DNA of 12,542 nt, taken from the NCBI GenBank assembly GCA_040902925.1, contig JBBDWJ010000325.1, positions 1-12,542 on the forward strand, in the 5' to 3' direction. How positions within the stretch are numbered: position 1 is the first letter of the stretch; the number at the start of each line of letters is the position of its first letter. The notes below the pieces were generated by a model. That model did no database searches. It was not told the DNA's origin and worked only from the letters and a program-made list of their open reading frames with translations. The translations under genes and the position numbers were made by a program. Below are positions 1-6,132 of the stretch, piece by piece. The DNA comes from JBBDWJ01 sp040902925. GTDB taxonomy: Bacteria; Acidobacteriota; Terriglobia; Bryobacterales; UBA6623.

Positions 1-378
1 ATTCCGCCAACCAGTTGGTTCTGTTCGACTTATAGCCGGACAGCAGTGATATTGATCGTGGGAAAGTTGCTCGGCCTCGGCGGCGATGGTTTTGGGCTTG
101 CGGGCTCGATCGTCACGTTTCCCCTGCTTGCCTGCACCTCAGCTCTGTTCTGCTGGCTGCCTTTATGGCTGCTGCACAAGTATCGGGTAGGGCCGATGCC
201 GACCTCGCGAGCGCTGCTGCTTGGTCTTACGGTCGGCCTACTGATGGCCTTTATCGTGGCCGGCCCGAACGGATTCATGCTCAGCGGCGGCGCGCCGTTG
301 TTCAACTATTTTCTGATTATGCTGACCACCGCGGGCGGCGTGGTGCATAACTGGGCTTTGTCTCGCGATACGGCGTGA
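1..378 (+). CDS. Small multi-spanning membrane protein, 5' end possibly outside the window
   Basis: I do not recognise a family. The reading frame is open from the first base to a TGA at 376-378, so the gene may begin upstream. The first start inside the window is GTG at 46, which would give 110 residues, but it has no clear ribosome binding site. Counted from that GTG, hydrophobic stretches lie at about residues 16-44, 54-73 and 84-104, consistent with three or four transmembrane helices. A short basic loop follows the first one (HKYRVGP), and the tail is short and polar. There is no catalytic motif, lipobox or cleavage site. It is read in the same direction as the following esterase, with about 170 bases between, so a shared transcript is possible but unsupported. 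It is best treated as a hypothetical integral membrane protein. Confidence 0.5.
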   Translation: MPPTSWFCSTYSRTAVILIVGKLLGLGGDGFGLAGSIVTFPLLACTSALFCWLPLWLLHKYRVGPMPTSRALLLGLTVGLLMAFIVAGPNGFMLSGGAPLFNYFLIMLTTAGGVVHNWALSRDTA

Positions 379-447
379 CGTACTCACAATTCCTGGCCGG
401 ACCCTAAGCCGGTTTCGGCGCTTCAGCAGCATTGCACCAGCGCACGA

Positions 448-476
448 TTGTGCCGCCCCGGAAAAAGCCGTATAGT
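448..476 (+). promoter_or_regulatory. Candidate sigma-70-type promoter for the esterase gene
   Basis: TATAGT at 471-476 matches the -10 consensus at five of six positions. It sits 17 bases after TTGTGC at 448-453, which keeps only the TTG of a -35 box. Transcription would start near 483, giving a leader of about 65 bases before the ATG at 549. The support is a motif match only. Confidence 0.35.
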
Positions 477-548
477 GTGGGCGGTAACCACGACGCAACG
501 GCCGGCGGTTATCGTTTGAAAACCCGATCGCGAGCCTATTCCAACGCA

Positions 549-1427
549 ATGAAATCGAAAACCATGACGCGCTCGAAACTCCTGCTGCTTTCGTTGCTGC
601 TGGCCGTATGCGCCAGCGCGGCGGCATCCGAGCCGCAAGTCGTTGCATTGTGGCCGAACGGCGCGCCGGGCTCGGAGGGTAAATCGGGTGACGAGGTCGT
701 GCGCGTCACCAACGAGGGCGAGCGCGTCGTTAAGAGCGTTCACAAGCCCTCGCTCACCATATACCTTCCGTCCAAGCAAACCGCAACGGGCGCCGCGGTC
801 GTCATCGCTCCCGGCGGCGGCCACCGCGAAATGTGGACCGACCACGAAGGCCACAACATCGCAAAATGGCTCAGCGAGCACGGCGTCGCGGGCTTCGTGC
901 TCAAATACCGCTTGGCGCGCGAGGAAGGTTCGAGCTACACGATAGAAGAGCACTCGCTGGCCGACACGCAGCGCGCGATTCGCCTGGTGCGGCATCGTGC
1001 ACAGGAGTGGGGCGTCGACGCCGGGCGCATCGGAGTGATGGGCTTTTCGGCCGGAGGCCAACTAGCCGCGCTCGCGGCGACCGTCTATGACAGCGGCGAT
1101 GCGGCGGCGAACGATCCCGTCGATAAGCAAAGCTCTAAGCCGGCGTTTCAGGCCCTCATATATCCCGCCATCCCACGCGATATGAAGCTTTCGCAGGAGA
1201 CCCCCGCGGCTTTCTTGCTGTGCGGTGAGAATGACCGTGAGAACATCTCCCAAGGATTGCCGGAGCTCTATCTGGCCCTCAAGCGCGCCGGTGTTTCGGC
1301 AGAGCTGCACGTTTACGCCGGGGTCGGCCACGGATTCGGAATGCGCCAACGCACCAACGGCGCGGTAGCCGACTGGCCGGCCCGCTTCCGCGAGTGGATG
1401 GACGCCAGCGGATTTTTGAAGCCCTAA
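549..1427 (+). CDS. Secreted alpha/beta-hydrolase esterase (acetyl-xylan-esterase-like)
   Basis: The protein is 292 residues from the ATG at 549. This start places a classic signal peptide first: a basic n-region, a Leu-rich core at residues 11-20, and a likely cut near the AlaSerAlaAlaAlaSer stretch around residue 27. The frame is open 39 codons further upstream, but that extension would bury the signal. The mature start has the LWPNGAPG motif (35-41) common in secreted esterases of the BD-FAE/Axe group. An oxyanion-type PGGGH follows at 88-92, the nucleophile elbow GFSAGG at 165-170 (Ser167), a likely acid Asp229 in GENDR, and His261 in GVGHGFG. The fold and triad are therefore complete. 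The family hydrolyses carboxyl esters, often acetyl groups on plant polysaccharides; the exact substrate is inference. No glycan-degradation partner is adjacent. Confidence 0.85.
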   Translation: MKSKTMTRSKLLLLSLLLAVCASAAASEPQVVALWPNGAPGSEGKSGDEVVRVTNEGERVVKSVHKPSLTIYLPSKQTATGAAVVIAPGGGHREMWTDHEGHNIAKWLSEHGVAGFVLKYRLAREEGSSYTIEEHSLADTQRAIRLVRHRAQEWGVDAGRIGVMGFSAGGQLAALAATVYDSGDAAANDPVDKQSSKPAFQALIYPAIPRDMKLSQETPAAFLLCGENDRENISQGLPELYLALKRAGVSAELHVYAGVGHGFGMRQRTNGAVADWPARFREWMDASGFLKP

Positions 1428-1511
1428 CTCGAGGCCCTGCGCGCGTGACAACGGCTCCCTCTCCGTTTCCAAAAGCGCGTGCCAATCTTTTCTCTCCAAC
1501 TCACCTCATTA

Positions 1512-1519
1512 GCCGATAA
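1512..1519 (+). promoter_or_regulatory. GCCGATAA, sigma-28-type -10 match upstream of flaG
   Basis: The eight bases equal the enterobacterial flagellar sigma-28 (FliA) -10 consensus, and they sit about 90 bases upstream of the flaG start. The -35 position eleven bases upstream (1493-1500) reads TCTCCAAC, which does not resemble TAAAGTTT. It is either a half-conserved flagellar promoter or chance. Confidence 0.35.
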
Positions 1520-1533
1520 GAAGTACGGAGACT

Positions 1534-1569
1534 CTTAGGCGGTATGCCTTAAAGCCAGCCGCGGGGCTT
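1534..1569 (+). other. Two small hairpins in the flaG leader
   Basis: AGGC at 1537-1540 pairs with GCCT at 1546-1549, flanked by CTT and AAG that extend the stem with one bulge. AAGCC at 1552-1556 pairs with GGCTT at 1565-1569. If transcription begins near 1526 these would be at the 5' end of the flagellar mRNA. They could stabilise the message or regulate it. The pairing is short and I cannot assign it to a known riboswitch class. Confidence 0.25.
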
Positions 1570-1610
1570 GCCGCCGGGTGCTCCCCACCCTTTTCGGAGG
1601 AGGGCGAAAC

Positions 1611-1922
1611 ATGACGATCGGTGAAGTGCAACAAGTCCACGCCTCTGGAATCGATAGGCGGCGTGAAAGCCCGCAGGGGCCGGGACTCGACAAGGCAGCC
1701 CGCAATCGCGAGGTTGCCCGCGCAGTCCGCACGCTCAACGAGGCTCAGGCCGTCGGCGCCAACAGTGAGCTGCGTTTTGCGGTCGATCGTGTCACGGGCG
1801 AAAGCCTGATTCGGATCGTCGACCGCGCGACCAACGAGGTCATCACGCAGGTGCCGCCCGAAGCGACGCTCCGGCTCGCCGCCGTGCTGCGCGACATCCA
1901 GGAAGGCGCGTTTATCGCGTAG
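1611..1922 (+). CDS. flaG: FlaG-family flagellar protein
   Basis: The protein is 103 residues. The ATG at 1611 is preceded by a strong GGAGGAGGG ribosome binding site at 1596-1604 with six bases of spacing, which decides the start over an in-frame GTG at 1578. The N-terminal third is polar and basic. From about residue 45 it shows the FlaG core: an L-R-F-x-V-D-x-x-T-G-E strand, then IVDRATNEVI, then QVPPEATLRLAA and a closing helix. That order (beta, beta, IPPE-like turn, helix) is the PF03646 signature, and the length is normal for the family. FlaG proteins lie beside fliD in many genomes and influence filament length; their mechanism is poorly known. It starts the block flaG-fliS-fliD-fliT, with 48 bases to fliS. 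Confidence 0.85.
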   Translation: MTIGEVQQVHASGIDRRRESPQGPGLDKAARNREVARAVRTLNEAQAVGANSELRFAVDRVTGESLIRIVDRATNEVITQVPPEATLRLAAVLRDIQEGAFIA

Positions 1923-1970
1923 GAATACGCGTTCCGCCGGATAGGGTCACGCCAGGAGTGTGAACAGCCG

Positions 1971-2498
1971 ATGTATGCCCAGCAGTACGTCGAAAACGAG
2001 TTGATGGAGAAGAGTCCGGTAGAGCTGATTCGGCTGCTCTATTCCAAATCCCTTGAGAAGCTCGATCAGGCTATTCGCCATACCCAGAGCGGCGAGGTTC
2101 GCGAACGCAATAGCTGCCTGGCGCGGGTGATGGAGATCGTTGCCGAGTTCCAAGGCACGCTAAACCTTGAGTCCGGCGGCGACCTAGCCCTTGAACTGGC
2201 GCGGCTCTATGACTACATCCAGCGGCGCATGATCGATGCGGCGGGCGACCCCAAAGCTGTGGCGCCACTCGAAGAAGCCCGCGTGCTGCTCGCCAATCTG
2301 TATGAAGGCTGGAACGAGTGCGACCCACCCGCCGGCGCCGGGGCGGATCAACCGCTGCGGAACGAAACTCCGCGCCAATGGGTTGCCGATGACATCGGCG
2401 AGGCCAGCGAAGGCCGCTTCGTCGATGAGAAGCTTCACTCGCCTCTGGCGCCGGCCGAATATAGCGACGCAGGCGACGGTCGTGTTTGGACGCTGTAG
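1971..2498 (+). CDS. fliS: FliS flagellin export chaperone with extended C-terminus
   Basis: The protein is 175 residues. The N-terminus (YAQQYVENELMEKSPVELI) followed by a helix carrying LLYSKSLEKLDQAI is the FliS signature: Tyr near the start, then the helix before the four-helix bundle. Residues 55-120 contain EIVAEFQGTLN, the LALELARLYDYI helix and a final ANLYEGWNE helix, all typical. FliS binds the disordered C-terminus of flagellin in the cytoplasm and keeps it unassembled until export. Usual length is about 125-135 residues. The last 50 or so here form an acidic, Pro/Gly/Ala-rich tail outside the bundle. An AGGAG lies at 1954-1958, twelve bases before the ATG, which is a long spacing. 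It is 36 bases from fliD. No flagellin gene is in the window. Confidence 0.88.
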   Translation: MYAQQYVENELMEKSPVELIRLLYSKSLEKLDQAIRHTQSGEVRERNSCLARVMEIVAEFQGTLNLESGGDLALELARLYDYIQRRMIDAAGDPKAVAPLEEARVLLANLYEGWNECDPPAGAGADQPLRNETPRQWVADDIGEASEGRFVDEKLHSPLAPAEYSDAGDGRVWTL

Positions 2499-2534
2499 AG
2501 GCAGCAGCGCACCCAGCAGTCAAAAGGACCAACC

Positions 2535-4520
2535 ATGGGACTGCCACCAGTCAGCTTTACCGGCTTCAGCAAATTCTCCGAAAGCTTCGACGAGATTCTC
2601 GCGCGAACCTTCGAGGCGGCCTCGGTGCCGATCCAGCGCCTGGAGACTGAACGGCAAGCTCTCGTCGAGCGCCAAAAGCAAATCGAATCCCTCTCGGCCA
2701 CCTTCGTTGACCTCGACAAAGCATTCCGGAACCTGGCGACGATCACGGGCAGCGGCGCGCTCGAAGGCACAAGCACCAACGAGGCGGTAGCGACGGTGGC
2801 CGTCACAGGCCTGCCCGAAAAACTGTCGTTCACCGTCGACGTCACTACCGCGGCGAGCGAAGCGCAGGAAGCCAGTCTCAACGCGCTGGCCAGCAAGACC
2901 AGCGAAAGCCTGTCGGCGCTCGGCGATGGCCAGTTTTCGCTGACTGTTGGCGCCACGGTCACCAACATCGGCCTCCAGGCGATTGGGGCGGGGCGCACGG
3001 CCGGAGCCAGCGGCGCCGCTACTCCCGCGCCGCCGGTGAGCGTGCAAGTCGACTTCTCGAACGGACTGACCGGCAGCATCACCGCGGAGTTAAACAGCTT
3101 TTTCGTCGCTGGGGCTGCTCCCGCAACGGTAGGCGCCGGCGACACGGTCACGGTCAATTTCCTCAGCAGCGACCTCTCGATCAACGAATCGATTGTCAGC
3201 GTGCCGCTAGCGGGCGCCGAGAGCGCCGCTGAGATCGCGACGCTTCTCAACGATCAGATCGCCCTCAACGCTGAATTAGCCGGCAAGGTCAGCTTCAGCG
3301 ACGAAGGCGGCAGCCTGAAGCTGGCCGTTAGCGACACCGCGGGCCAGGGATTCAGTTTCACCTCATCCAGCACGGGCGCCACCGTCAGCGGACTCGAACC
3401 CGGCGGCACCGCCGGAGGCCACTCCGCCGAAGAGATCGCCGCCGCGCTCAACGCGCAAGTCGCGCTGAACGCCGAGCTCACGTCGGCCGGCGTCACGTTT
3501 GCGGCCGTCAACGGAGAAGTTACTGCCGGCGGCGACAGCGCCTTTGACATCACCGTGACCGACAGCGCTCAAGGCACGGGTTTTGTGTCCGGGCTGGCGG
3601 GCGCTCATTCGGTGGCCGGGTTCCCCGATACGCTCGAAGGCCTGCACGACTTCATCAATGCGCAGAGCGCCGAGCTTGGCATCCGGGCGACAATCATCAA
3701 CACCAGCAGCGACTCAGCCGCGCCGGCCTACCGGCTGACATTGACGGCCAACGCCACCGGCGAGAATACGTTGCGGCTGCAGGATAGCGGCGGAACCGAT
3801 CTGCTCACCGCCGGCAACCAGGGAACCAACGCGGTGTTCGAGGTGAATGGCGTTCAAGTCAGCAACTCCGGCAACACGATCAAAGACTTCATTCCGGGCC
3901 TCGACCTGACCATCACCGGACCGGGCACGGCCACCGTCTCGACCGCGACCGACACGACTGGCGTCTCCAATGCCCTCTCCGAGCTCGTCGAAGCCTACAA
4001 TACGGCGGCCGGCGCCATCCAGGCGCAAGTGGGCAAGCGCGCCGGCGTGTTGTCGGGCAGTGTCGAGGTCCGCCAGGCGCAGCAAACGCTGCGGCAGATC
4101 ACCTCGTTCTTCAGCAGCGAGGGACTCAACTCGATGCGCGAAATCGGCCTCGACCTGCAGAGCAACGGGCAGCTCCAATTCAACGCCTTCACCTTCGGCT
4201 TTCTGAGCCAGGGAACATTGCAGGATGCGCTCGCCTTCATTGGCGATCTGGGATCGGGTTTCGCGGGCAACGCCACCAAGCTGCTCGGCAATCTGACCAG
4301 CCCGACCAGCGGCCAGTTCCAGACCGCCATCGACTTTATCGAGCGATCCGACGATAAGCTGACTGACGGCATTGAAGAGGCCCAGGAGCGGCTGGATCAC
4401 ATGATTCTGACGCTCGAAGCCCGCTTCGCCGCGGCCGACCTGTTGTTGACACAGCTTCAAGGGCAGCAGGAAACGTTGACGGCCTTCCTCGATGCGCAGA
4501 AGCTCGCCAGTAGGAATTGA
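2535..4520 (+). CDS. fliD: Flagellar filament cap protein FliD (hook-associated protein 2)
   Basis: The protein is 661 residues, started by ATG at 2535 with AAGGA at 2524-2528 six bases before it. FliD forms the cap at the filament tip and folds incoming flagellin. The N-terminal coiled-coil region (about 10-70) has the pattern FDEILARTFEAASVPIQRLE with a long heptad-like helix, matching FliD_N, although the canonical SGLDT-type opening is replaced by FTGFSKFSESFDE. Residues about 475-661 match FliD_C: a helix with LSELVEAYNTAA, then LSGSVEVRQAQQTLRQI, then IGLDLQSNGQLQFN (near 534-550), and a C-terminal coiled coil. The centre is Ala/Gly/Ser/Thr-rich beta structure, as in the exposed D2/D3 domains. 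It contains a duplicated module whose EIAxxLNxQ motifs begin at residues 233 and 300. It follows fliS in the same direction. Confidence 0.9.
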   Translation: MGLPPVSFTGFSKFSESFDEILARTFEAASVPIQRLETERQALVERQKQIESLSATFVDLDKAFRNLATITGSGALEGTSTNEAVATVAVTGLPEKLSFTVDVTTAASEAQEASLNALASKTSESLSALGDGQFSLTVGATVTNIGLQAIGAGRTAGASGAATPAPPVSVQVDFSNGLTGSITAELNSFFVAGAAPATVGAGDTVTVNFLSSDLSINESIVSVPLAGAESAAEIATLLNDQIALNAELAGKVSFSDEGGSLKLAVSDTAGQGFSFTSSSTGATVSGLEPGGTAGGHSAEEIAAALNAQVALNAELTSAGVTFAAVNGEVTAGGDSAFDITVTDSAQGTGFVSGLAGAHSVAGFPDTLEGLHDFINAQSAELGIRATIINTSSDSAAPAYRLTLTANATGENTLRLQDSGGTDLLTAGNQGTNAVFEVNGVQVSNSGNTIKDFIPGLDLTITGPGTATVSTATDTTGVSNALSELVEAYNTAAGAIQAQVGKRAGVLSGSVEVRQAQQTLRQITSFFSSEGLNSMREIGLDLQSNGQLQFNAFTFGFLSQGTLQDALAFIGDLGSGFAGNATKLLGNLTSPTSGQFQTAIDFIERSDDKLTDGIEEAQERLDHMILTLEARFAAADLLLTQLQGQQETLTAFLDAQKLASRN

Positions 4521-4682
4521 GTCCGCGAGAATTGCGCCGCTGGCGGTTGCGAATCCATTGCGCTCGGCCGGGGAATTGTGGAGCTAGGGAACGGCGTCAC
4601 CGTAAGACAATGTGGAGACAGTAGCGCCAGCGAATCCTGTAAGACGAAGAGAGAGGCGAAAACGCAAGCCAAGGTTCAAACA

Positions 4683-5036
4683 ATGCCCTCATCCGCCGGC
4701 ATGGATGAGCTGCTCGATCGCTTGGTCGCCACGACGGAGTCGCTGCGCGAGTCGGCCCGTGCATTTGTAGCCAGCCAAGCTTTCGATCTGCTGGCCCGCC
4801 GCCAACAGCTCGCCTCCTCGCTGCGCTCGGCCCTCGATCACACGTCCCTGACGGAAGAGCAGCGTCTCAAGCTGGAGCGAGCCACCGAGCTCGGAGAAGA
4901 GGCCCGCCAGGCGCTGCTGGTCAAGCGCGAAACGGCCCGCGGTGAACTGCAGGAACGGCTCGCCGGCCGCCACCTCAATGAATCCTTCAAGCCCTACCGC
5001 TCGAAAAAGCCGCTCCGTTTGAACGTCAAGTTGTGA
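4683..5036 (+). CDS. Small helical FliT-like flagellar chaperone (tentative)
   Basis: The protein is 117 residues from ATG 4683, with AAGG at 4671-4674 eight bases upstream. A GTG at 4578 is in frame and would add 35 residues of Lys/Ser-rich sequence without a good binding site, so I prefer the ATG. The product is almost entirely helical and charged: helix one about 6-30, helix two about 32-52, helix three about 57-95, then a basic tail ending in LNVKL. I see no catalytic motif or membrane segment. Size, helical make-up and position directly after fliD fit FliT, the export chaperone that binds FliD. FliT is too variable for the sequence alone to prove it. The gap from fliD is 162 bases, so a separate promoter is possible. 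Alternatives are another flagellar chaperone or an uncharacterised coiled-coil protein. Confidence 0.6.
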   Translation: MPSSAGMDELLDRLVATTESLRESARAFVASQAFDLLARRQQLASSLRSALDHTSLTEEQRLKLERATELGEEARQALLVKRETARGELQERLAGRHLNESFKPYRSKKPLRLNVKL

Positions 5037-5077
5037 GGCGCGGGAACGGGCGGCAATCCTAAAGGTTGGAATGAGCG

Positions 5078-5092
5078 CACGCAATCAGCGTG
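5078..5092. terminator. Hairpin between convergent genes, possible weak terminator
   Basis: CACGC at 5078-5082 pairs with GCGTG at 5088-5092 around an AATCA loop. It lies between the ends of the FliT-like gene (+) and the TacT-like gene (-), where a bidirectional terminator would be useful. The stem is only five base pairs and there is no T-run beyond GGTTT, so termination is uncertain. Confidence 0.3.
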
Positions 5093-5125
5093 GGTTTGCC
5101 GAACGGGAACCAGGTTCGTCGATCG

Positions 5126-5653
5126 CTAACGCGGACCTTTGCCACTCAAAATTTGGCGGGCTTCAGCAAGGGTGACCATCAGGACCATGGGATCCACAGC
5201 GGAAGTACGGAATCCGTGGCGTTCGTAGAATCCCTTCGCGCTCTCGGAAATCGCCTGGACCAGGATGGCGCGTATCCCGGCTATATCGGCCGCTTGCACG
5301 GTGCGCGCCACAGCGTCGCGCAGCAACGCTGCTCCGATGCCTTGCCCTTGGTGGGACTTGTCGACGGCCAGTCGGGCAAGCACCATGACGGGCACGGGAT
5401 CGGGCATGTTCCGTCGGATGCGTCCTGGAGATTCGGAATGTGCGACCGCCCCTACGCCGAGACTGTAGAAACCGGCCACTGTCGTCCCGGCGCACACGAC
5501 ATAAGTGCGGGAGGCGCCGCTCAATTCATTTTGCCGGGCGCGCCGGCGTAGCCAGTCATCCAGGGCAGCTTCCCCGCTGTCGAAGCCGGCGAGATCACAG
5601 CCGTCAGAGAGTTTTTCCGGCGCGCGCAAGCCCGGGCCGCCCCTTACCGCCAC
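5126..5653 (-). CDS. tacT: TacT-like GNAT acetyltransferase toxin
   Basis: The protein is 175 residues and starts at GTG 5653, inside the last codons of the antitoxin gene (ten-base overlap), which suggests translational coupling. It has the hallmarks of the TacT/AtaT2-type toxins: FDSGEAALDDWLRRRA at 24-39, NELSGASRTYVV at 42-53, the strand VMVLARLAVDKS at 89-100, the acetyl-CoA pyrophosphate loop Q102-G-Q-G-I-G107, IAGIRAILV near 124-132, and FYERHGF at 142-148. Tyr143 matches the catalytic Tyr of this group. Known members acetylate the amino group of charged tRNAs and stop translation until the antitoxin binds. All key residues are present, so the toxin is probably active. GNAT-fold enzymes are diverse, but the pairing with a DUF1778 gene makes another role unlikely. 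Confidence 0.88.
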   Translation of the reverse strand: MAVRGGPGLRAPEKLSDGCDLAGFDSGEAALDDWLRRRARQNELSGASRTYVVCAGTTVAGFYSLGVGAVAHSESPGRIRRNMPDPVPVMVLARLAVDKSHQGQGIGAALLRDAVARTVQAADIAGIRAILVQAISESAKGFYERHGFRTSAVDPMVLMVTLAEARQILSGKGPR

Positions 5654-5928
5654 GGAGGCCGCTTCTCAAGCAGTTCGCGTAGCTTCGGGTTGCTTTTGGG
5701 CGGCTTGTCCAGCATGGCATTAAACTGCTGGAAGGCTTCTTTCGAGAGCGCGAAATAGCGGCGGTCAAGCAATACTGCTTCCGCCTCGCGGCAGGCGGTG
5801 TCGAGCATGAAATCCGAGCGGCTTCGGCCTAAGGCCGCCGCTGCCTGGTCGATCATTGCTTTCTGCGTACGGCTGGCTCGCAAGTTGATCGTTTCGCCGC
5901 GCAGCTCCGCCGCGCGTGTCTCGGACAT
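5644..5928 (-). CDS. tacA: DUF1778 ribbon-helix-helix antitoxin (TacA-like)
   Basis: The protein is 94 residues from an ATG (complement of 5926-5928), with a near-perfect AAGGAGG (complement of 5934-5940) five bases upstream. Residues about 12-45 form the ribbon-helix-helix DNA-binding unit: the ETINLRAS strand, then a helix with TQKAMIDQAAAALG, then SRSDFMLDTA. The C-terminal half, with DRRYFALSKEAFQQF at 55-69 and a tail ending LLEKRPPW, is the region that wraps the acetyltransferase toxin in this family. The protein neutralises the toxin and represses its own promoter together with it. It comes first and overlaps the toxin, the usual order. The inverted repeat immediately upstream is the likely operator. 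Confidence 0.88.
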   Translation of the reverse strand: MSETRAAELRGETINLRASRTQKAMIDQAAAALGRSRSDFMLDTACREAEAVLLDRRYFALSKEAFQQFNAMLDKPPKSNPKLRELLEKRPPWR

Positions 5929-5939
5929 GGTCGCCTCCT

Positions 5940-5986
5940 TGTGTATACAATCACCCTACAGAGACTGTAAGTACATTGTCAACACA
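5940..5986 (-). promoter_or_regulatory. Promoter and inverted-repeat operator of the tacA-tacT operon
   Basis: On the plus strand TGTGTATACAAT (5940-5951) and ATTGTCAACACA (5975-5986) form an inverted repeat with ten of twelve positions matching, centres 35 bp apart. On the minus strand the distal arm contains a perfect TTGACA -35 (complement of 5977-5982). Eighteen bases on is TAGGGT (complement of 5953-5958), a poor -10; TATACA in the proximal arm is an alternative -10 with a different -35. The proximal arm overlaps the ribosome binding site by one base. A ribbon-helix-helix repressor bound to both arms would cover the promoter, as known for TacA-type autoregulation. Confidence 0.5.
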
Positions 5987-6011
5987 TGCGAGGCCCGTTA
6001 GAGCCCGGTTG

Positions 6012-6065
6012 TGCCCTGAAATGCATCAGGGGCAGCCCCTGTCCCTCACAGCAACGGCTGCCCCT
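6012..6065. terminator. Cluster of GC hairpins downstream of the response regulator gene
   Basis: CAGGGGCAGCCCCTG at 6027-6041 is a perfect palindrome around one base. AGGGGCAGCC (6028-6037) is also repeated in inverted form as GGCTGCCCCT at 6056-6065, and TGCCCTGA near 6012 pairs with TCAGGGGCA with one bulged G. These mutually exclusive stems lie beyond the 3' end of the REC-PAS-PAS gene (minus strand) and before tacA. They could terminate or stabilise the upstream transcript, or be a degenerate palindromic repeat. No T-run follows on the minus strand. Confidence 0.3.
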
Positions 6066-6132
6066 CTTGCGCCCAGTGGCGGGCGTCAAGGCGGGGACGG
6101 ATGTCCCGGCCTCGATAGCAAAGAAACTGCGT

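Noticed and set aside
423..1061. A 212-codon minus-strand frame opposite the esterase
   Set aside because: The esterase on the other strand has a full catalytic triad and signal peptide; this frame has no motif.
1526..1600. c-di-GMP-I riboswitch before flaG
   Set aside because: AAAGCC and GCCGGGTGC are suggestive, but the conserved GNRA-capped P1b hairpin and the full P2/P3 layout are missing.
2435..3250. A 271-codon minus-strand frame opposite fliD
   Set aside because: Its composition (Ser/Ala/Val/Pro-rich) mirrors the repetitive FliD codons and shows no domain. fliD on the plus strand has family motifs and a ribosome binding site.
3714..4460. A 248-codon minus-strand frame opposite the fliD C-terminal region
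   Set aside because: It lies wholly within the conserved FliD_C coding region and has no recognisable domain or start signal.
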